Shown here piece by piece: positions 52,697 through 62,192 of a stretch of 64,000 nt of DNA. The stretch lies in NCBI GenBank assembly GCA_900079695.1, contig LT599022.1:3721318-3785317 (forward strand), in the 5' to 3' direction. The translations under genes were made by a program, and so were the position numbers. The notes below the pieces were generated by a model, which saw nothing but the letters and a program-made list of their open reading frames with translations, had not been told where the DNA came from and ran no database searches. This DNA is from an uncultured Alphaproteobacteria bacterium (lineage in GTDB: Bacteria; Pseudomonadota; Alphaproteobacteria; Rhodospirillales; Rhodospirillaceae). Each line of letters begins with the position of its first letter. The first letter of the stretch is position 1.

Positions 52697-53470
52697 ATGA
52701 GTCAAAGCCACCAAGTTCCCAAGTCCCCGGCCGCCGACGTGGTGATCGAGATCGCCGCGATGAACAAGTGGTACGGGGCGTTCCACGTCCTCAAGGACAT
52801 CGACCTGCGGGTCCGCCGCGGCGAGCGGATCGTCATCTGCGGGCCGTCGGGGTCGGGCAAGTCGACGATGATCCGCTGCATCAACCGGCTGGAGGAGCAT
52901 CAGACCGGCGACATCGTCGTCGACGGCGTGACCCTCAACGCCGATCTCCGCAACATCGAGCACGTCCGCCGCGAGGTCGGCATGGTGTTCCAGCACTTCA
53001 ACCTCTTCCCCCACCTCACGGTGCTGGAGAACTGCTGCCTCGCGCCGATGTGGGTGCGCAAGATTCCGCGCGCCCAGGCCGAGGAGACGGCGATGAAGTA
53101 CCTCGCCCGGGTCAAAATTCCCGAGCAGGCGCGCAAGTATCCGGGGCAGCTCTCGGGCGGCCAGCAGCAGCGCGTCGCGATCGCCCGCTCGCTGTGCATG
53201 AACCCGCGGGTGATGCTGTTCGACGAGCCGACCTCGGCGCTCGATCCGGAGATGATCAAGGAAGTGCTCGACGTGATGGTGGAACTGGCGGAGGAGGGGA
53301 TGACGATGCTCTGCGTCACCCACGAGATGGGCTTCGCCCGCCGCGTCGCCGACCGGGTGATCTTCATGGACGCCGGGCAGATCGTCGAAGAGGCGGACCC
53401 GGAGACCTTCTTCAACGCACCTAAAAGCGACCGCACCAAGCTGTTTCTCAGCCAGATCCTCGGTCACTGA
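52697..53470 (+). CDS. aapP: General L-amino acid ABC transporter ATP-binding protein (AapP)
   Basis: A 257-aa ATPase. Walker [11 protein letters not shown]-loop [19 protein letters not shown], signature [15 protein letters not shown], Walker [16 protein letters not shown] and H-loop [14 protein letters not shown]; the last residues (LFLSQILGH) are the usual AapP end. Start ATG 52697 is preceded by a CGGAGT-type RBS. Last gene of the operon. Confidence 0.94.
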   Translation: MSQSHQVPKSPAADVVIEIAAMNKWYGAFHVLKDIDLRVRRGERIVICGPSGSGKSTMIRCINRLEEHQTGDIVVDGVTLNADLRNIEHVRREVGMVFQHFNLFPHLTVLENCCLAPMWVRKIPRAQAEETAMKYLARVKIPEQARKYPGQLSGGQQQRVAIARSLCMNPRVMLFDEPTSALDPEMIKEVLDVMVELAEEGMTMLCVTHEMGFARRVADRVIFMDAGQIVEEADPETFFNAPKSDRTKLFLSQILGH

Positions 53471-53546
53471 GGCTGCAACTTTCCGCTTTGTTTTTCTCCC
53501 GGGTGCGCGACAATAGGCTGTCGTTCCCCGAGGAGGATTCGCCGAC

Positions 53547-54071
53547 GTGGCCCGCCCGACCCTTCCGCCCACCGGCCGCGAACGCACCTGGCCGGATCAT
53601 CAGATCATCGTCTCGAAGACCGACGCGCGCGGCGTCATCACCTATGCCAACGCGGTGTTCTGCGCGGTGGCGGGCTATACCGCCGACGAGCTCGAAGGGC
53701 AGAGCCACAACATCATCCGCCACCCGGACATGCCGCGCGCGGTGTTCAAGCTGCTGTGGGACACCATCGCGGCGGGAGACGAAATCTTCGCCTACGTCGT
53801 CAATCAGGCGAAGAACGGCGACCACTACTGGGTGTTCGCCCACGTCACGCCGAGCTTCGACGCCGCCGGGCGGATCGTCGGCTACCACTCCTCGCGCCGG
53901 GTGCCGCGCCGCGACGCGGTGGCGAAGGTGGTGCCCCTGTACCGCGATCTCAAGGCGATAGAAGACCGTGCCGCCAGCCCGAAAGCGGGCCTCGACGCTT
54001 CGGTCGCCGCGCTGCTCGCGATCCTCGAAGAGAAGCGGATCGCCTACGACGAGTTCGTGTTCTCGCTTTAG
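53547..54071 (+). CDS. PAS-domain protein, Aer-like, copy 1
   Basis: A 174-aa protein with a GTG start (GAGGAGG upstream). The PAS domain (about 18-120) carries the Aer-type core [73 protein letters not shown]. In E. coli Aer the same kind of domain binds FAD and reports redox state. There is no output domain and no membrane helix; a short helical tail follows. It is a tandem paralogue of the next gene. Confidence 0.87.
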   Translation: MARPTLPPTGRERTWPDHQIIVSKTDARGVITYANAVFCAVAGYTADELEGQSHNIIRHPDMPRAVFKLLWDTIAAGDEIFAYVVNQAKNGDHYWVFAHVTPSFDAAGRIVGYHSSRRVPRRDAVAKVVPLYRDLKAIEDRAASPKAGLDASVAALLAILEEKRIAYDEFVFSL

Positions 54072-54163
54072 CCCCGCCATTTGGGTGAGACAAGCTTAGG
54101 TTGAACGGACGGGCTGCCGTGTCCATCTGAAGACCAACCAAGAAGAACCCGAGGGAGACCGGA

Positions 54164-54688
54164 GTGTCGCGACCGAAAGTTACCCCCACCGGGGTCGAGC
54201 GGACCTGGCCCGAAACCGACCTGATCGTCAGCAAGACCGATCCCCGCGGCGTCATCACCTACGCCAACGAAACCTTCTGCCGGGTCGCCCAGTACACCGA
54301 CGTCGAGCTCGTCGGGCGGAGCCAGAACATCGTCCGCCACCCCGACATGCCGCGCTGCATCTTCCAATTGCTGTGGGAGACGATCGCCGCGGGCGAGGAG
54401 ATGTTCGCCTACATCGTCAACCTCGCGAAATCGGGCGACCACTACTGGGTGTTCGCCCATGTCACCCCGAGCTTCGACGCCGCCGGGCGGATCGTCGGCT
54501 ACCACTCGTCGCGCCGCGCGCCGCGCCGCGACGCGGTCGACAAGGCGGCGGCGCTCTACCGCGAGCTTCGCGCCGCCGAGGCGTCGCGTCCCGATCCGAA
54601 ATCCGGCATGGCCGCCGGCCGCGCCATGCTCGACGCCCACCTCAAGACCGCCGGAGTGGCATACGATGAGTATATTTTCCTCTTCTGA
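54164..54688 (+). CDS. PAS-domain protein, Aer-like, copy 2
   Basis: A 174-aa paralogue of the preceding protein, GTG start with AGGGAGA upstream. It keeps [34 protein letters not shown] and NGDHYWVF-like [29 protein letters not shown]. Both end in a similar tail (AYDE(F/Y)(V/I)F). Its 3' end overlaps the chemoreceptor gene by 23 bp. That overlap suggests the PAS protein and receptor work together as separate chains of what is one polypeptide in Aer. Confidence 0.87.
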   Translation: MSRPKVTPTGVERTWPETDLIVSKTDPRGVITYANETFCRVAQYTDVELVGRSQNIVRHPDMPRCIFQLLWETIAAGEEMFAYIVNLAKSGDHYWVFAHVTPSFDAAGRIVGYHSSRRAPRRDAVDKAAALYRELRAAEASRPDPKSGMAAGRAMLDAHLKTAGVAYDEYIFLF

Positions 54689-55991
54689 GCCGAGGCGGAC
54701 GTCGTCGCTCGGCAAGGCGATGTTCGGCAACTGGCTCGGGATCGGAATTCTGTTCGCGGTGGTCGCTTCCGATACGACCCAGGGCGACTGGTTCGATCTC
54801 GCGGTCCTGCTCGTGGCGATCGGCTGTCTGGTGAGCAGTAACCTCTATCTGCGTCGTGCGTCGCGGAGCGTGATGAAGGCGGTGGCGGCGATCGAGGCGG
54901 CGGCGGCGGGCGATCTCAACGTCCGCGTCCACGACATCCGCAACCACGGCCTGATGGGGCGGATGCTGCACGACATCAACGGCCTGCTCGATACCCTCGA
55001 AGCCTTCGCCAAGGAGGCCGGAGCGGTGATGGACTACGCCAACCGCGGCCGCTACTTCCGCCGCATCGTGCTGACCGGCATGAACGGCGAGTTCCGCGCC
55101 TATTCCGAGCGCATCAACAAGGGCATCGAGGGCATGGGCCGCACCACCACCGCGCTGATGGCCACCATCGACGGCATCGGTTCCGGCATCCGCGACGAGG
55201 TGGCGCAGGCGTCCTCCGACGCCGATCTGGTGCGCGAACGCGCCGTCGGCATGCGCGAGGCTTCGGTGCAGGCCGAGGACGAGGCGGGTCTGGTGGCGGG
55301 CGCGGCGTCGCGCGCCGCCGACGCGGTCGGCCGCGCCGTCGCGGCGGTGGGCGAGGTGTCCGACGGCATGGGCCGGATCTCCGAACTCGCCGACCGCTCG
55401 GCGCGCATCGCCGACGACGCGGCAAGCCGCGCCGGAGAGGCGACCGCGGTGCTGGGGGATCTCGCCTCCGCCGCCGACACCATCGGCGCGGTGATCGAAC
55501 TGATCGACACCATCGCCAGCCAGACCAACCTGCTGGCGTTGAACGCGACGATCGAGGCGGCGCGCGCGGGCGAGGCGGGCAAGGGGTTCGCGGTGGTGGC
55601 GGGGGAGGTGAAGAACCTCGCCAACCAGACCGCGCGCGCGACCCAGGACATCTCCTCGCAGATCGGCCGGATGCAGTCGGTGACGCGGCAGTCGGTGACG
55701 GTGATCGAACAGGTGGCGCAGACCATCGGCGACATCAACCAGATCGCCCACACCATCCACGACACCGTCGAATCGCAGACCGCCACGGTCGGCGGCATCG
55801 TCGAAGACATCCGGACCGCCTCCGATTCGGTGTCGACGGTGTCGTCGGCGATCGACGCCATCGCCGCCCGGGTTTCCGGCACCAGCCGCGCCGCGGGCGA
55901 GGTTCTCGGCGCGGCGGAGAGCCTCGCTCAGCGTATGGGGACGATGAACCGTCAGATCGACAGCATCATTTCCGAGGCGTCGCGGCGCTGA
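54666..55991 (+). CDS. Methyl-accepting chemotaxis protein lacking a periplasmic or PAS sensor
   Basis: A 441-aa chemoreceptor. Two adjacent N-terminal membrane helices (about 18-35 and about 42-62) have almost no periplasmic loop, then a HAMP-like region (about 65-130, [37 protein letters not shown]) and a signalling domain with tip [47 protein letters not shown]. This is the Aer layout minus the N-terminal PAS. The start lies inside the PAS gene upstream. 124 bp of the tip (55512-55635) are identical to 38347-38470 in the globin-coupled receptor. Confidence 0.9.
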   Translation: MSIFSSSEPRRTSSLGKAMFGNWLGIGILFAVVASDTTQGDWFDLAVLLVAIGCLVSSNLYLRRASRSVMKAVAAIEAAAAGDLNVRVHDIRNHGLMGRMLHDINGLLDTLEAFAKEAGAVMDYANRGRYFRRIVLTGMNGEFRAYSERINKGIEGMGRTTTALMATIDGIGSGIRDEVAQASSDADLVRERAVGMREASVQAEDEAGLVAGAASRAADAVGRAVAAVGEVSDGMGRISELADRSARIADDAASRAGEATAVLGDLASAADTIGAVIELIDTIASQTNLLALNATIEAARAGEAGKGFAVVAGEVKNLANQTARATQDISSQIGRMQSVTRQSVTVIEQVAQTIGDINQIAHTIHDTVESQTATVGGIVEDIRTASDSVSTVSSAIDAIAARVSGTSRAAGEVLGAAESLAQRMGTMNRQIDSIISEASRR

Positions 55992-56219
55992 GGTCGCCGT
56001 GTGAATTCCCGCTCCGGTGGAAGGCCGGGGCGGGGCACCCACGGCGTGCGGCAGGCGGTGCCGCGAATTCGGGCATCGTCGGCGCTCGCCCCTTGTCCCT
56101 GGTTGCAAGATAGGCCACATTCCGCAAAGAGTTGGGAGCGTTTCGCGATCTTCCGCTTCGCGCGCCGGGGGCCGGTCGCGCGTGAGGGCAACGGGTTCTT
56201 TCGAGGAGACCAGCAACCG

Positions 56220-57323
56220 ATGCGTACTGCCACCTTTGCCGCCCTGACGGCGGCTTTGACGTGCAGCCTGGCCGTTGTCCCCGCGAACGCGGCGGACAAG
56301 GTGGTGCACGTCTACAACTGGACCGACTACATCGCCGAAGATACCTTGGAGAACTTCACCAAGGAAACCGGCGTTAAGGTCGTCTACGACGTCTACGACA
56401 GCAACGAGGTGCTGGAGGCGATGCTGCTCGCCGGCAAGTCGGGCTACGACGTGGTGTTCCCGACCGCCCGCCCGTTCGCGATGCGGCAGATCAAGTCCGG
56501 GCTGTACCGGGAACTCGACAAGTCGAAGCTGCCCAACCTCAAGAACATGGATCCGAAGCTGATGAAAGCGCTCGAATCCATCGACCCCGGCAATGCCCAC
56601 GGCGTGCCCTACATGTGGGGCACCACCGGCGTCGGCATCAACGTCGACAAGGTCAAGGAGGTTCTCGGAGACTCGGCCGACGTCGACTCGCTGGCGCTGC
56701 TGTTCAAACCCGAGAACGCGAAGAAGCTCGCCGCCTGCGGCATCACCTTCCTCGACGACCAGGAAGAGACCTTCGCGATGGCGCTGCGCTACCTCGGCAA
56801 GGACGTGGCGACCACCAGCAAGAAGGACATCGACGCCGCCGCCGACGTGTTCAAGAAGATCCGCCCCTACATCAAGTATTTCCACGGTTCGCAGTACGTG
56901 AACGATCTCGCCAACGGCGACGTCTGCGTCTCCCACGGCTATTCGGGCGACATCCTTCAGGCCAAGGCGCGCGCCGAGGAGGCGGGCAACGGCGTGAAAA
57001 TCCGCTATATCATCCCGAAGGAAGGCGCGGTGCTCTGGACCGACGTGATGCTGATCCCGAAGGACGCGCCGAACCCGGACGAGGCCCACGCCTACATCAA
57101 CTACATCATGAAGCCCGAGGTGGTGGCGGCGATCTCCAACTTCGTCGCCTACGCCAACGCCAACAAGGCGGCCACGCCGCTGGTCGACGAGGAGGTCCGC
57201 ACCGACCCCGGCATCTATCCGTCGGAAGCGGTGATGGACAACCTCTACATGCTGCCGGAGAACGGCCAGGACCTGATCCGCTACCGGGTCCGCGCCTGGA
57301 CCCGGGTCAAGACCGGCCAGTAA
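56220..57323 (+). CDS. potF: Putrescine/polyamine ABC transporter substrate-binding protein (PotF-like)
   Basis: A 367-aa periplasmic protein with a signal peptide ending PANAADK. Its mature start VVHVYNWTDYIAEDTLENFTKETGVKVVYDVYDSNEVLEAMLLAGKSGYDVVFP is the PotF/SpuD form, where Trp/Asp of NWTDY contact the amine. ATG 56220 has GGAGACC upstream. It heads potFGHI; putrescine is most likely, but related amines cannot be excluded. Confidence 0.93.
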   Translation: MRTATFAALTAALTCSLAVVPANAADKVVHVYNWTDYIAEDTLENFTKETGVKVVYDVYDSNEVLEAMLLAGKSGYDVVFPTARPFAMRQIKSGLYRELDKSKLPNLKNMDPKLMKALESIDPGNAHGVPYMWGTTGVGINVDKVKEVLGDSADVDSLALLFKPENAKKLAACGITFLDDQEETFAMALRYLGKDVATTSKKDIDAAADVFKKIRPYIKYFHGSQYVNDLANGDVCVSHGYSGDILQAKARAEEAGNGVKIRYIIPKEGAVLWTDVMLIPKDAPNPDEAHAYINYIMKPEVVAAISNFVAYANANKAATPLVDEEVRTDPGIYPSEAVMDNLYMLPENGQDLIRYRVRAWTRVKTGQ

Positions 57324-57341
57324 GGGCAAGAGGACAAACGG

Positions 57342-58490
57342 ATGCCGGTGGCTCAAGGCGCGCGCGCGCCGCACTCTCTTGAAGCGTGGCAGGACCCCAA
57401 GGCGCGGCCGATCGTCTCGATCGAAGGCGTGACCAAGGCCTTCGGCGACCACTACGCGGTCGACAACGTCAGCCTCGAGGTGTTCCAGGGCGAGTTCTTC
57501 TCGCTTCTGGGCGCCTCCGGCTGCGGCAAGACGACTCTGCTGCGCATGCTCGCGGGCCTGGAGACGCCGGATTCCGGCCACATCTACATCGACGGGGCGG
57601 ACATGACCCATGTCCCCCCGTACCGCCGCCCGGTCAACATGATGTTCCAGTCCTACGCGCTGTTTCCGCACATGTCGGTGGAGCAGAACATCGCCTTCGG
57701 ACTGAAGCAGGAGGGCGCGTCGAAGGCGCAGATCAAGGAGCGCGTCGCCGAGATGCTGCGTCTGGTGCGTCTCGAACCCTATGCCAAGCGCCGCCCGCAC
57801 CAGCTTTCCGGCGGCCAGCGCCAGCGCGTCGCGCTCGCCCGCTCGCTCGCCAAGCACCCGCGCCTCCTGCTGCTCGACGAGCCCCTGGGCGCGCTCGACA
57901 AGAAGCTGCGCGAGCACACCCAGTTCGAGCTCGTCAATATCCAGGAGCAGCTCGGCACCACCTTCATCATGGTCACCCACGACCAGGAGGAGGCGATGAC
58001 GATGTCCACCCGCATCGCGGTGATGGACGAAGGCCGCATCCTCCAGATCGGCAGCCCGTCGACGATCTACGAATATCCGGCGACCCGCTACGTCGCCGAC
58101 TTCATCGGCTCGGTCAACCTGTTCGACGGCCGCGTCACCGGCGAACACGACGGTCAGGTGTTCGTCCACTGCGACGAGGTCGGCGCGACCATGGCGATCG
58201 CCCATGCCGAGCCGCTGGTGGCGGGTACGCCGGTTTCGGTGGCGCTGCGCCCCGAGAAGATGACCGTCACCGACGTCAAGCCCGAGAGCGACGTCAACGT
58301 GCTGCGCGGCGTGGTCTCCGAGATCGCCTACCTCGGCGACGTCTCGATCTACTACGTCGCGTTGCCGAACAAGACCCTGGTTCATGTCCAGCTCACCAAC
58401 CTCGCCCGCCACACCTCCTCGCCGCTCACCTGGGAGCAGGAGGTCTGGCTCACCTGGGAGCCGGAGAACGGCGTGGTGCTGCAGACATGA
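57342..58490 (+). CDS. potG: Polyamine ABC transporter ATP-binding protein (PotG-like)
   Basis: A 382-aa ATPase. Walker A GASGCGKTT, Q-loop MMFQSYALFPHMSVEQNIAFGL, signature LSGGQRQRVALARSL, Walker B LLLLDEPLGALDKKLR and H-loop THDQEEAM. A C-terminal TOBE domain (about 285-375, PVSVALRPEKMTV) is present. The TGA overlaps the start of potH (58487-58490). Confidence 0.94.
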   Translation: MPVAQGARAPHSLEAWQDPKARPIVSIEGVTKAFGDHYAVDNVSLEVFQGEFFSLLGASGCGKTTLLRMLAGLETPDSGHIYIDGADMTHVPPYRRPVNMMFQSYALFPHMSVEQNIAFGLKQEGASKAQIKERVAEMLRLVRLEPYAKRRPHQLSGGQRQRVALARSLAKHPRLLLLDEPLGALDKKLREHTQFELVNIQEQLGTTFIMVTHDQEEAMTMSTRIAVMDEGRILQIGSPSTIYEYPATRYVADFIGSVNLFDGRVTGEHDGQVFVHCDEVGATMAIAHAEPLVAGTPVSVALRPEKMTVTDVKPESDVNVLRGVVSEIAYLGDVSIYYVALPNKTLVHVQLTNLARHTSSPLTWEQEVWLTWEPENGVVLQT

Positions 58491-59524
58491 TGCCGCCGCC
58501 GGTTCATCCCGCCGCGCCGCTGTCGCCGCCGCCCGGGCCGTCGAGCCCGACGCTTCTCGGCTATCTCTGGCGCTGGCTTCTCGGCTTCCCGTTCGTGGTG
58601 CGGGTGCGCGGGCTCGCCATGGGCACGGTCTCGTGGGGCCGCGCGCTCGTCACCGCGGTGCCGTTCCTGTGGCTGCTGCTGTTCTTCGGCCTGCCGTTCC
58701 TGGTGGTGCTGAAGATCAGCTTCTCCCAGGCGGTGATCGCGCAGCCGCCCTACACGCCGCTGCTGGAGTGGGTCGACGACGGCGTGATGACGCTGCGCCT
58801 CAACTTCCAGAACTACCTGCTGCTGGCGCAAGACAGCCTTTACTGGATGGCCTACCTCAACTCGCTCCGCATCGCCGCGATCGCCACGGTGTGCTGCCTG
58901 CTGATCGGCTATCCGATGGCCTACGCGATCTCGAAGGCCCGGCCCGAGTGGCGCGTGCCGCTGCTGATGCTGATCATCCTGCCGTTCTGGACGTCGTTCC
59001 TGATCCGCGTCTACGCCTGGATCGGCATCCTCAAGAACAACGGCCTGCTCAACAATTTCCTCGAATGGCTGGGCGTCATCGACCAGCCGCTCAACCTGAT
59101 GCACACCGACGTCTCGGTGCTCGTCGGCATCGTCTATTCCTATCTGCCGTTCATGGTGCTGCCGCTCTACGCCACCCTCTCGCGGATGGACGAAAGCCTG
59201 CTCGAAGCCGCCGCCGATCTCGGCTGCCGCCCGGGCCGGGCGTTTCTCACCATCACCCTGCCGCTGTCGATGCCCGGCGTGATCGCCGGGTCGATGCTGG
59301 TGTTCATCCCCACCGTCGGCGAGTTCGTGATCCCCGATCTTCTCGGCGGGCCGGATACCCTGATGATCGGCAAGGTGCTGTGGACCGAGTTCTTCTCGAA
59401 CAAGGACTGGCCGGTCGCCTCGGCGGTGGCGGTGGCGACGCTGCTGCTGCTGGTGGTGCCGATCGTGCGCTTCCAGAAGGCGCAGGAAGACGGCGCGAAG
59501 CGCGTCGAGGAGGGCCGCAAATGA
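58487..59524 (+). CDS. potH: Polyamine ABC transporter permease (PotH-like)
   Basis: A 345-aa permease with six helices. It has an unusually long Pro-rich N-terminus and a segment before TM1. The EAA loop is SLLEAAADLGCRPGRAFLTITLPLSMPGVIAGSMLVFIPTVGEFVIPDLLGG, characteristic of PotB/PotH. Two consecutive ATGs (58487 and 58490) make the exact start uncertain by one residue. It overlaps potI by 4 bp. Confidence 0.94.
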   Translation: MMPPPVHPAAPLSPPPGPSSPTLLGYLWRWLLGFPFVVRVRGLAMGTVSWGRALVTAVPFLWLLLFFGLPFLVVLKISFSQAVIAQPPYTPLLEWVDDGVMTLRLNFQNYLLLAQDSLYWMAYLNSLRIAAIATVCCLLIGYPMAYAISKARPEWRVPLLMLIILPFWTSFLIRVYAWIGILKNNGLLNNFLEWLGVIDQPLNLMHTDVSVLVGIVYSYLPFMVLPLYATLSRMDESLLEAAADLGCRPGRAFLTITLPLSMPGVIAGSMLVFIPTVGEFVIPDLLGGPDTLMIGKVLWTEFFSNKDWPVASAVAVATLLLLVVPIVRFQKAQEDGAKRVEEGRK

Positions 59525-60336
59525 CCCGCTGGCGGTCTTCCCTGCTGTTCACCGCGCTCGCGTTCGGCTACGCCTTCCTCTACGTGCCGATCTTTTCGCT
59601 GATCGTCTATTCGTTCAACGAATCCCGTCTCGTCACGGTGTGGGCCGGATTCTCGACCAAGTGGTACGGCGAGCTTCTGCACAACGACCAGATTCTCGCG
59701 GCCGCCGGTCTCAGCCTCCAGATCGCGGTGCTGAACGCCACCGGCGCGGTGGTGCTCGGCACCCTCGCCGGGCTGGTGCTGGCGCGCTTCGGCCGGTTCC
59801 GCGGCCGCACCGCGTTCACCACCCTGATCACCGCGCCGCTGGTGATGCCCGAGGTGATCATCGGCCTGTCGCTGCTGCTGATGTTCGTGGCGATGCAGAA
59901 CCTGATCGGCTGGCCCGACACCCGCGGCATGACCACCATCACCATCGCCCACCTGACCTTCTCCACCGCCTACGTCACGGTGGTGATCCAGTCGCGGCTG
60001 TCGCAGATGGACGTCTCGATCGAGGAGGCGGCGCTCGACCTCGGCGCGCGACCGGCCAAGGTGTTCTTCGTCATCACCGTGCCGGTGATCGCGCCGGCGC
60101 TGGTGGCGGGCTGGCTGCTGGCGTTCACCCTGTCGCTCGACGATCTGGTGATCGCGAGCTTCGTTTCCGGCCCCGGGGCCTCGACCCTGCCGATGGTGGT
60201 GTATTCGTCGGTGCGCCTGGGGGTGAGTCCGCAGATCAACGCGCTCGCGACGATCATCGTCTGCATCGTCACCGTGGCGATCGTGGTCGCCGGGTTCCTG
60301 ATGCACCGCCAGGAAAAGCAGCGGTTGAAGTTCTGA
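59521..60336 (+). CDS. potI: Polyamine ABC transporter permease (PotI-like)
   Basis: A 271-aa permease with six helices; first helix LLFTALAFGYAFLYVPIFSLIVYSFNESRLV, EAA loop SIEEAALDLGARPAKVFFVITVPVIAPALVAGWLLAFTLSLDDLVIASFVSGPGASTLPM, both typical of PotC/PotI. The start ATG overlaps the potH stop. Last gene of potFGHI. Confidence 0.94.
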   Translation: MTRWRSSLLFTALAFGYAFLYVPIFSLIVYSFNESRLVTVWAGFSTKWYGELLHNDQILAAAGLSLQIAVLNATGAVVLGTLAGLVLARFGRFRGRTAFTTLITAPLVMPEVIIGLSLLLMFVAMQNLIGWPDTRGMTTITIAHLTFSTAYVTVVIQSRLSQMDVSIEEAALDLGARPAKVFFVITVPVIAPALVAGWLLAFTLSLDDLVIASFVSGPGASTLPMVVYSSVRLGVSPQINALATIIVCIVTVAIVVAGFLMHRQEKQRLKF

Positions 60337-60415
60337 CCGCGGTCGCGCCGCACTCCCCGATCGGCTATACTCGGGCGCGAGCGGCCGGGAACGGCCGGAG
60401 TTGGGGGAGCGGGTC

Positions 60416-61312
60416 GTGAAGCGTGAGAGTATTGCCGTCGTCGGGCTGGGGAGCATCGGCGGCATCGTCGCCGGGTGTCTGCTCGGCGCGGATCGTCATG
60501 ATGTCGTCGCCTGCGTGCGCAAGCCGCTCGACCGTCTCGTCGTCGAGCGCCCGGACGACGTCGTCGACCGGCCGATCCGCACCTTCCTGTCCCCTGCCGA
60601 TGCGCATCCGGTGGATTGGGTGATCCTCGCCACCAAGGCGCAGGATACCGCCTCCGCCGCGCCGTGGCTCGCGCGCCTGTGCGGGCCGGAGACGCGGGTG
60701 GCGGCGTTCCAGAACGGCATCGGCCATGCCGCGCGGCTGGCGCCGTTCGTCGGCGGCGCGCGGGTGGTGCCGACGATCGTCTACTACAACGGTGAGCGCT
60801 TCGCGCCCGGGCGGATGCGCTTCCGCCGCGCCGGAAACTGGGAACTGGCGGTCGGCGACGACGCCGACGGCCACGCGCTGATCGACCTGCTCGACGGCAC
60901 CACCCTGCGGATCCTCAAGAGCGCCGACGTCCACACCCTCGGCTGGCGCAAGCTCCTGATCAACGCCATCGCCAACCCGGTGACGGCGCTCACCCTGCAA
61001 CGCCAGGCGGTGTTCCGCCGCGACGACGTTCAGGCGCTGTGTCGCGGCATTCTCGAAGAGGCGGTGGCGGTCGGCCGGGCCGACGGCGCCGCGTTCGCCC
61101 CCGACGAGGGTGCGCGCACTCTCGCCACCCTGCTCACCTATCCCCCCGAGGCGGGCACCTCGATGTACTTCGACCGCGCCGCCGGACGGCCGCTCGAAAT
61201 CGAGGCGATCACCGGCGCGATCGTCGCCGCCGGGGCGCGCCACGGCGTGCCGACGCCGCTCAACGCGGCGCTGCTCGCGCTGCTGCGTGCGGTCAGCGAC
61301 GCTGCAAGCTGA
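60416..61312 (+). CDS. 2-dehydropantoate 2-reductase-like protein (PanE/ApbA family)
   Basis: A 298-aa ketopantoate reductase-family enzyme. Rossmann start SIAVVGLGSIGGIVAGCLL, middle VILATKAQDTASAAPWL and QNGIGHAARL, and the C-terminal ApbA domain with the catalytic-type Lys in GWRKLLINAIANPVTALT. PanE makes pantoate with NADPH, but many paralogues have other substrates. I choose GTG 60416 with GGGGGAG upstream rather than a TTG 15 bp earlier. A single gene between potI and the methyltransferase. Confidence 0.82.
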   Translation: MKRESIAVVGLGSIGGIVAGCLLGADRHDVVACVRKPLDRLVVERPDDVVDRPIRTFLSPADAHPVDWVILATKAQDTASAAPWLARLCGPETRVAAFQNGIGHAARLAPFVGGARVVPTIVYYNGERFAPGRMRFRRAGNWELAVGDDADGHALIDLLDGTTLRILKSADVHTLGWRKLLINAIANPVTALTLQRQAVFRRDDVQALCRGILEEAVAVGRADGAAFAPDEGARTLATLLTYPPEAGTSMYFDRAAGRPLEIEAITGAIVAAGARHGVPTPLNAALLALLRAVSDAAS

Positions 61313-61351
61313 TCCCGCACGGGCGGGGCAGACCCGGAAAGGAGCCGCACG

Positions 61352-62116
61352 ATGTCCATCCACCGCGCCGCCGCCGAAGGTTTCTCCCGCGATGCCGGTC
61401 TCTACGCTCGCGGCCGGCCCGAATATCCGCCGCAGGCCGACGTCTGGCTGCACGAGACCCTCGGCCTCGGCCCCGGACGCGCGGTGCTGGAGGTCGGCGC
61501 GGGCACCGGCAAGTTCACCGCCCGTCTGGCCGCCACCGGCGCCGAGGTTTCGGCGGTCGAGCCCGTGGCGGCGATGCGCGCCGCCTGTGCCGCCGCGCTG
61601 CCGGGAGTGGCGGTGCGCGAGGGCGTCGCCGAGGCGTTGCCGTGGCCCGATGCGAGTTTCGACGCGGTGGTGTGCGCGCAGGCGTTCCACTGGTTCGCCA
61701 CGCCGCGGGCGCTCGCCGAATTCCGTCGGGTGCTGAAGCCCGGCGGCCGCCTCGGGCTGATCTGGAACGTGCGCGACGAGCGGGTCGACTGGGTCGCGGC
61801 GCTCACCCACCTGATCGCGCCCTACGAGGGCGATGCGCCCCGCGCCACCACCGGCGCGTGGCGCACGGTCTTCCCCGCCGAGGGCTTCGGGCCGCTGCGG
61901 GAGGCGGTGTTCCCGCACGTCCACGCCGGCAGTCCGGAAGACGTGATCGTCGCGCGGGTGATGTCGGTGAGCTTCATCGCCGCCCTGCCCGACGATACCC
62001 GCGGCGACGTCGCCGAGGCGGTGCGCGCCCTGATCGCCCGCTATCCGGCACTCCGCGGCCGCGCGACCGTCACGTTTCCCTATCTGACCTCGGCCTACTG
62101 GTGCGAACGCGCCTGA
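61352..62116 (+). CDS. Class I SAM-dependent methyltransferase
   Basis: A 254-aa methyltransferase. Motif I is VLEVGAGTGKF (residues 45-55), then a Methyltransf_11-type core with FDAVVCAQAFHWFATPRALAEFRRVLKPGGRLGLIWNVRDE. The substrate is unknown. ATG 61352 is preceded by GGAAAGGAG. Its neighbour, a TehA-family transporter, might suggest TehB, but this protein has the general UbiE/YafE-like layout and is longer than TehB. Confidence 0.85.
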   Translation: MSIHRAAAEGFSRDAGLYARGRPEYPPQADVWLHETLGLGPGRAVLEVGAGTGKFTARLAATGAEVSAVEPVAAMRAACAAALPGVAVREGVAEALPWPDASFDAVVCAQAFHWFATPRALAEFRRVLKPGGRLGLIWNVRDERVDWVAALTHLIAPYEGDAPRATTGAWRTVFPAEGFGPLREAVFPHVHAGSPEDVIVARVMSVSFIAALPDDTRGDVAEAVRALIARYPALRGRATVTFPYLTSAYWCERA

Positions 62117-62153
62117 GGCCGGTTTTCGCTTGCCGGGCGGACCGGGATTGATT

Positions 62154-62169
62154 ATTAGAAAAATCTAAT
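62154..62169. promoter_or_regulatory. AT-rich inverted repeat upstream of the TDT transporter
   Basis: ATTAGA (62154-62159) and TCTAAT (62164-62169) are exact inverted arms around AAAA, in a very AT-rich patch 24 bp upstream of the start codon. It could be an operator or part of the promoter; the regulator is not evident nearby. Confidence 0.45.
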
Positions 62170-62192
62170 ATCAAATCCCGGAGGATGACGTC

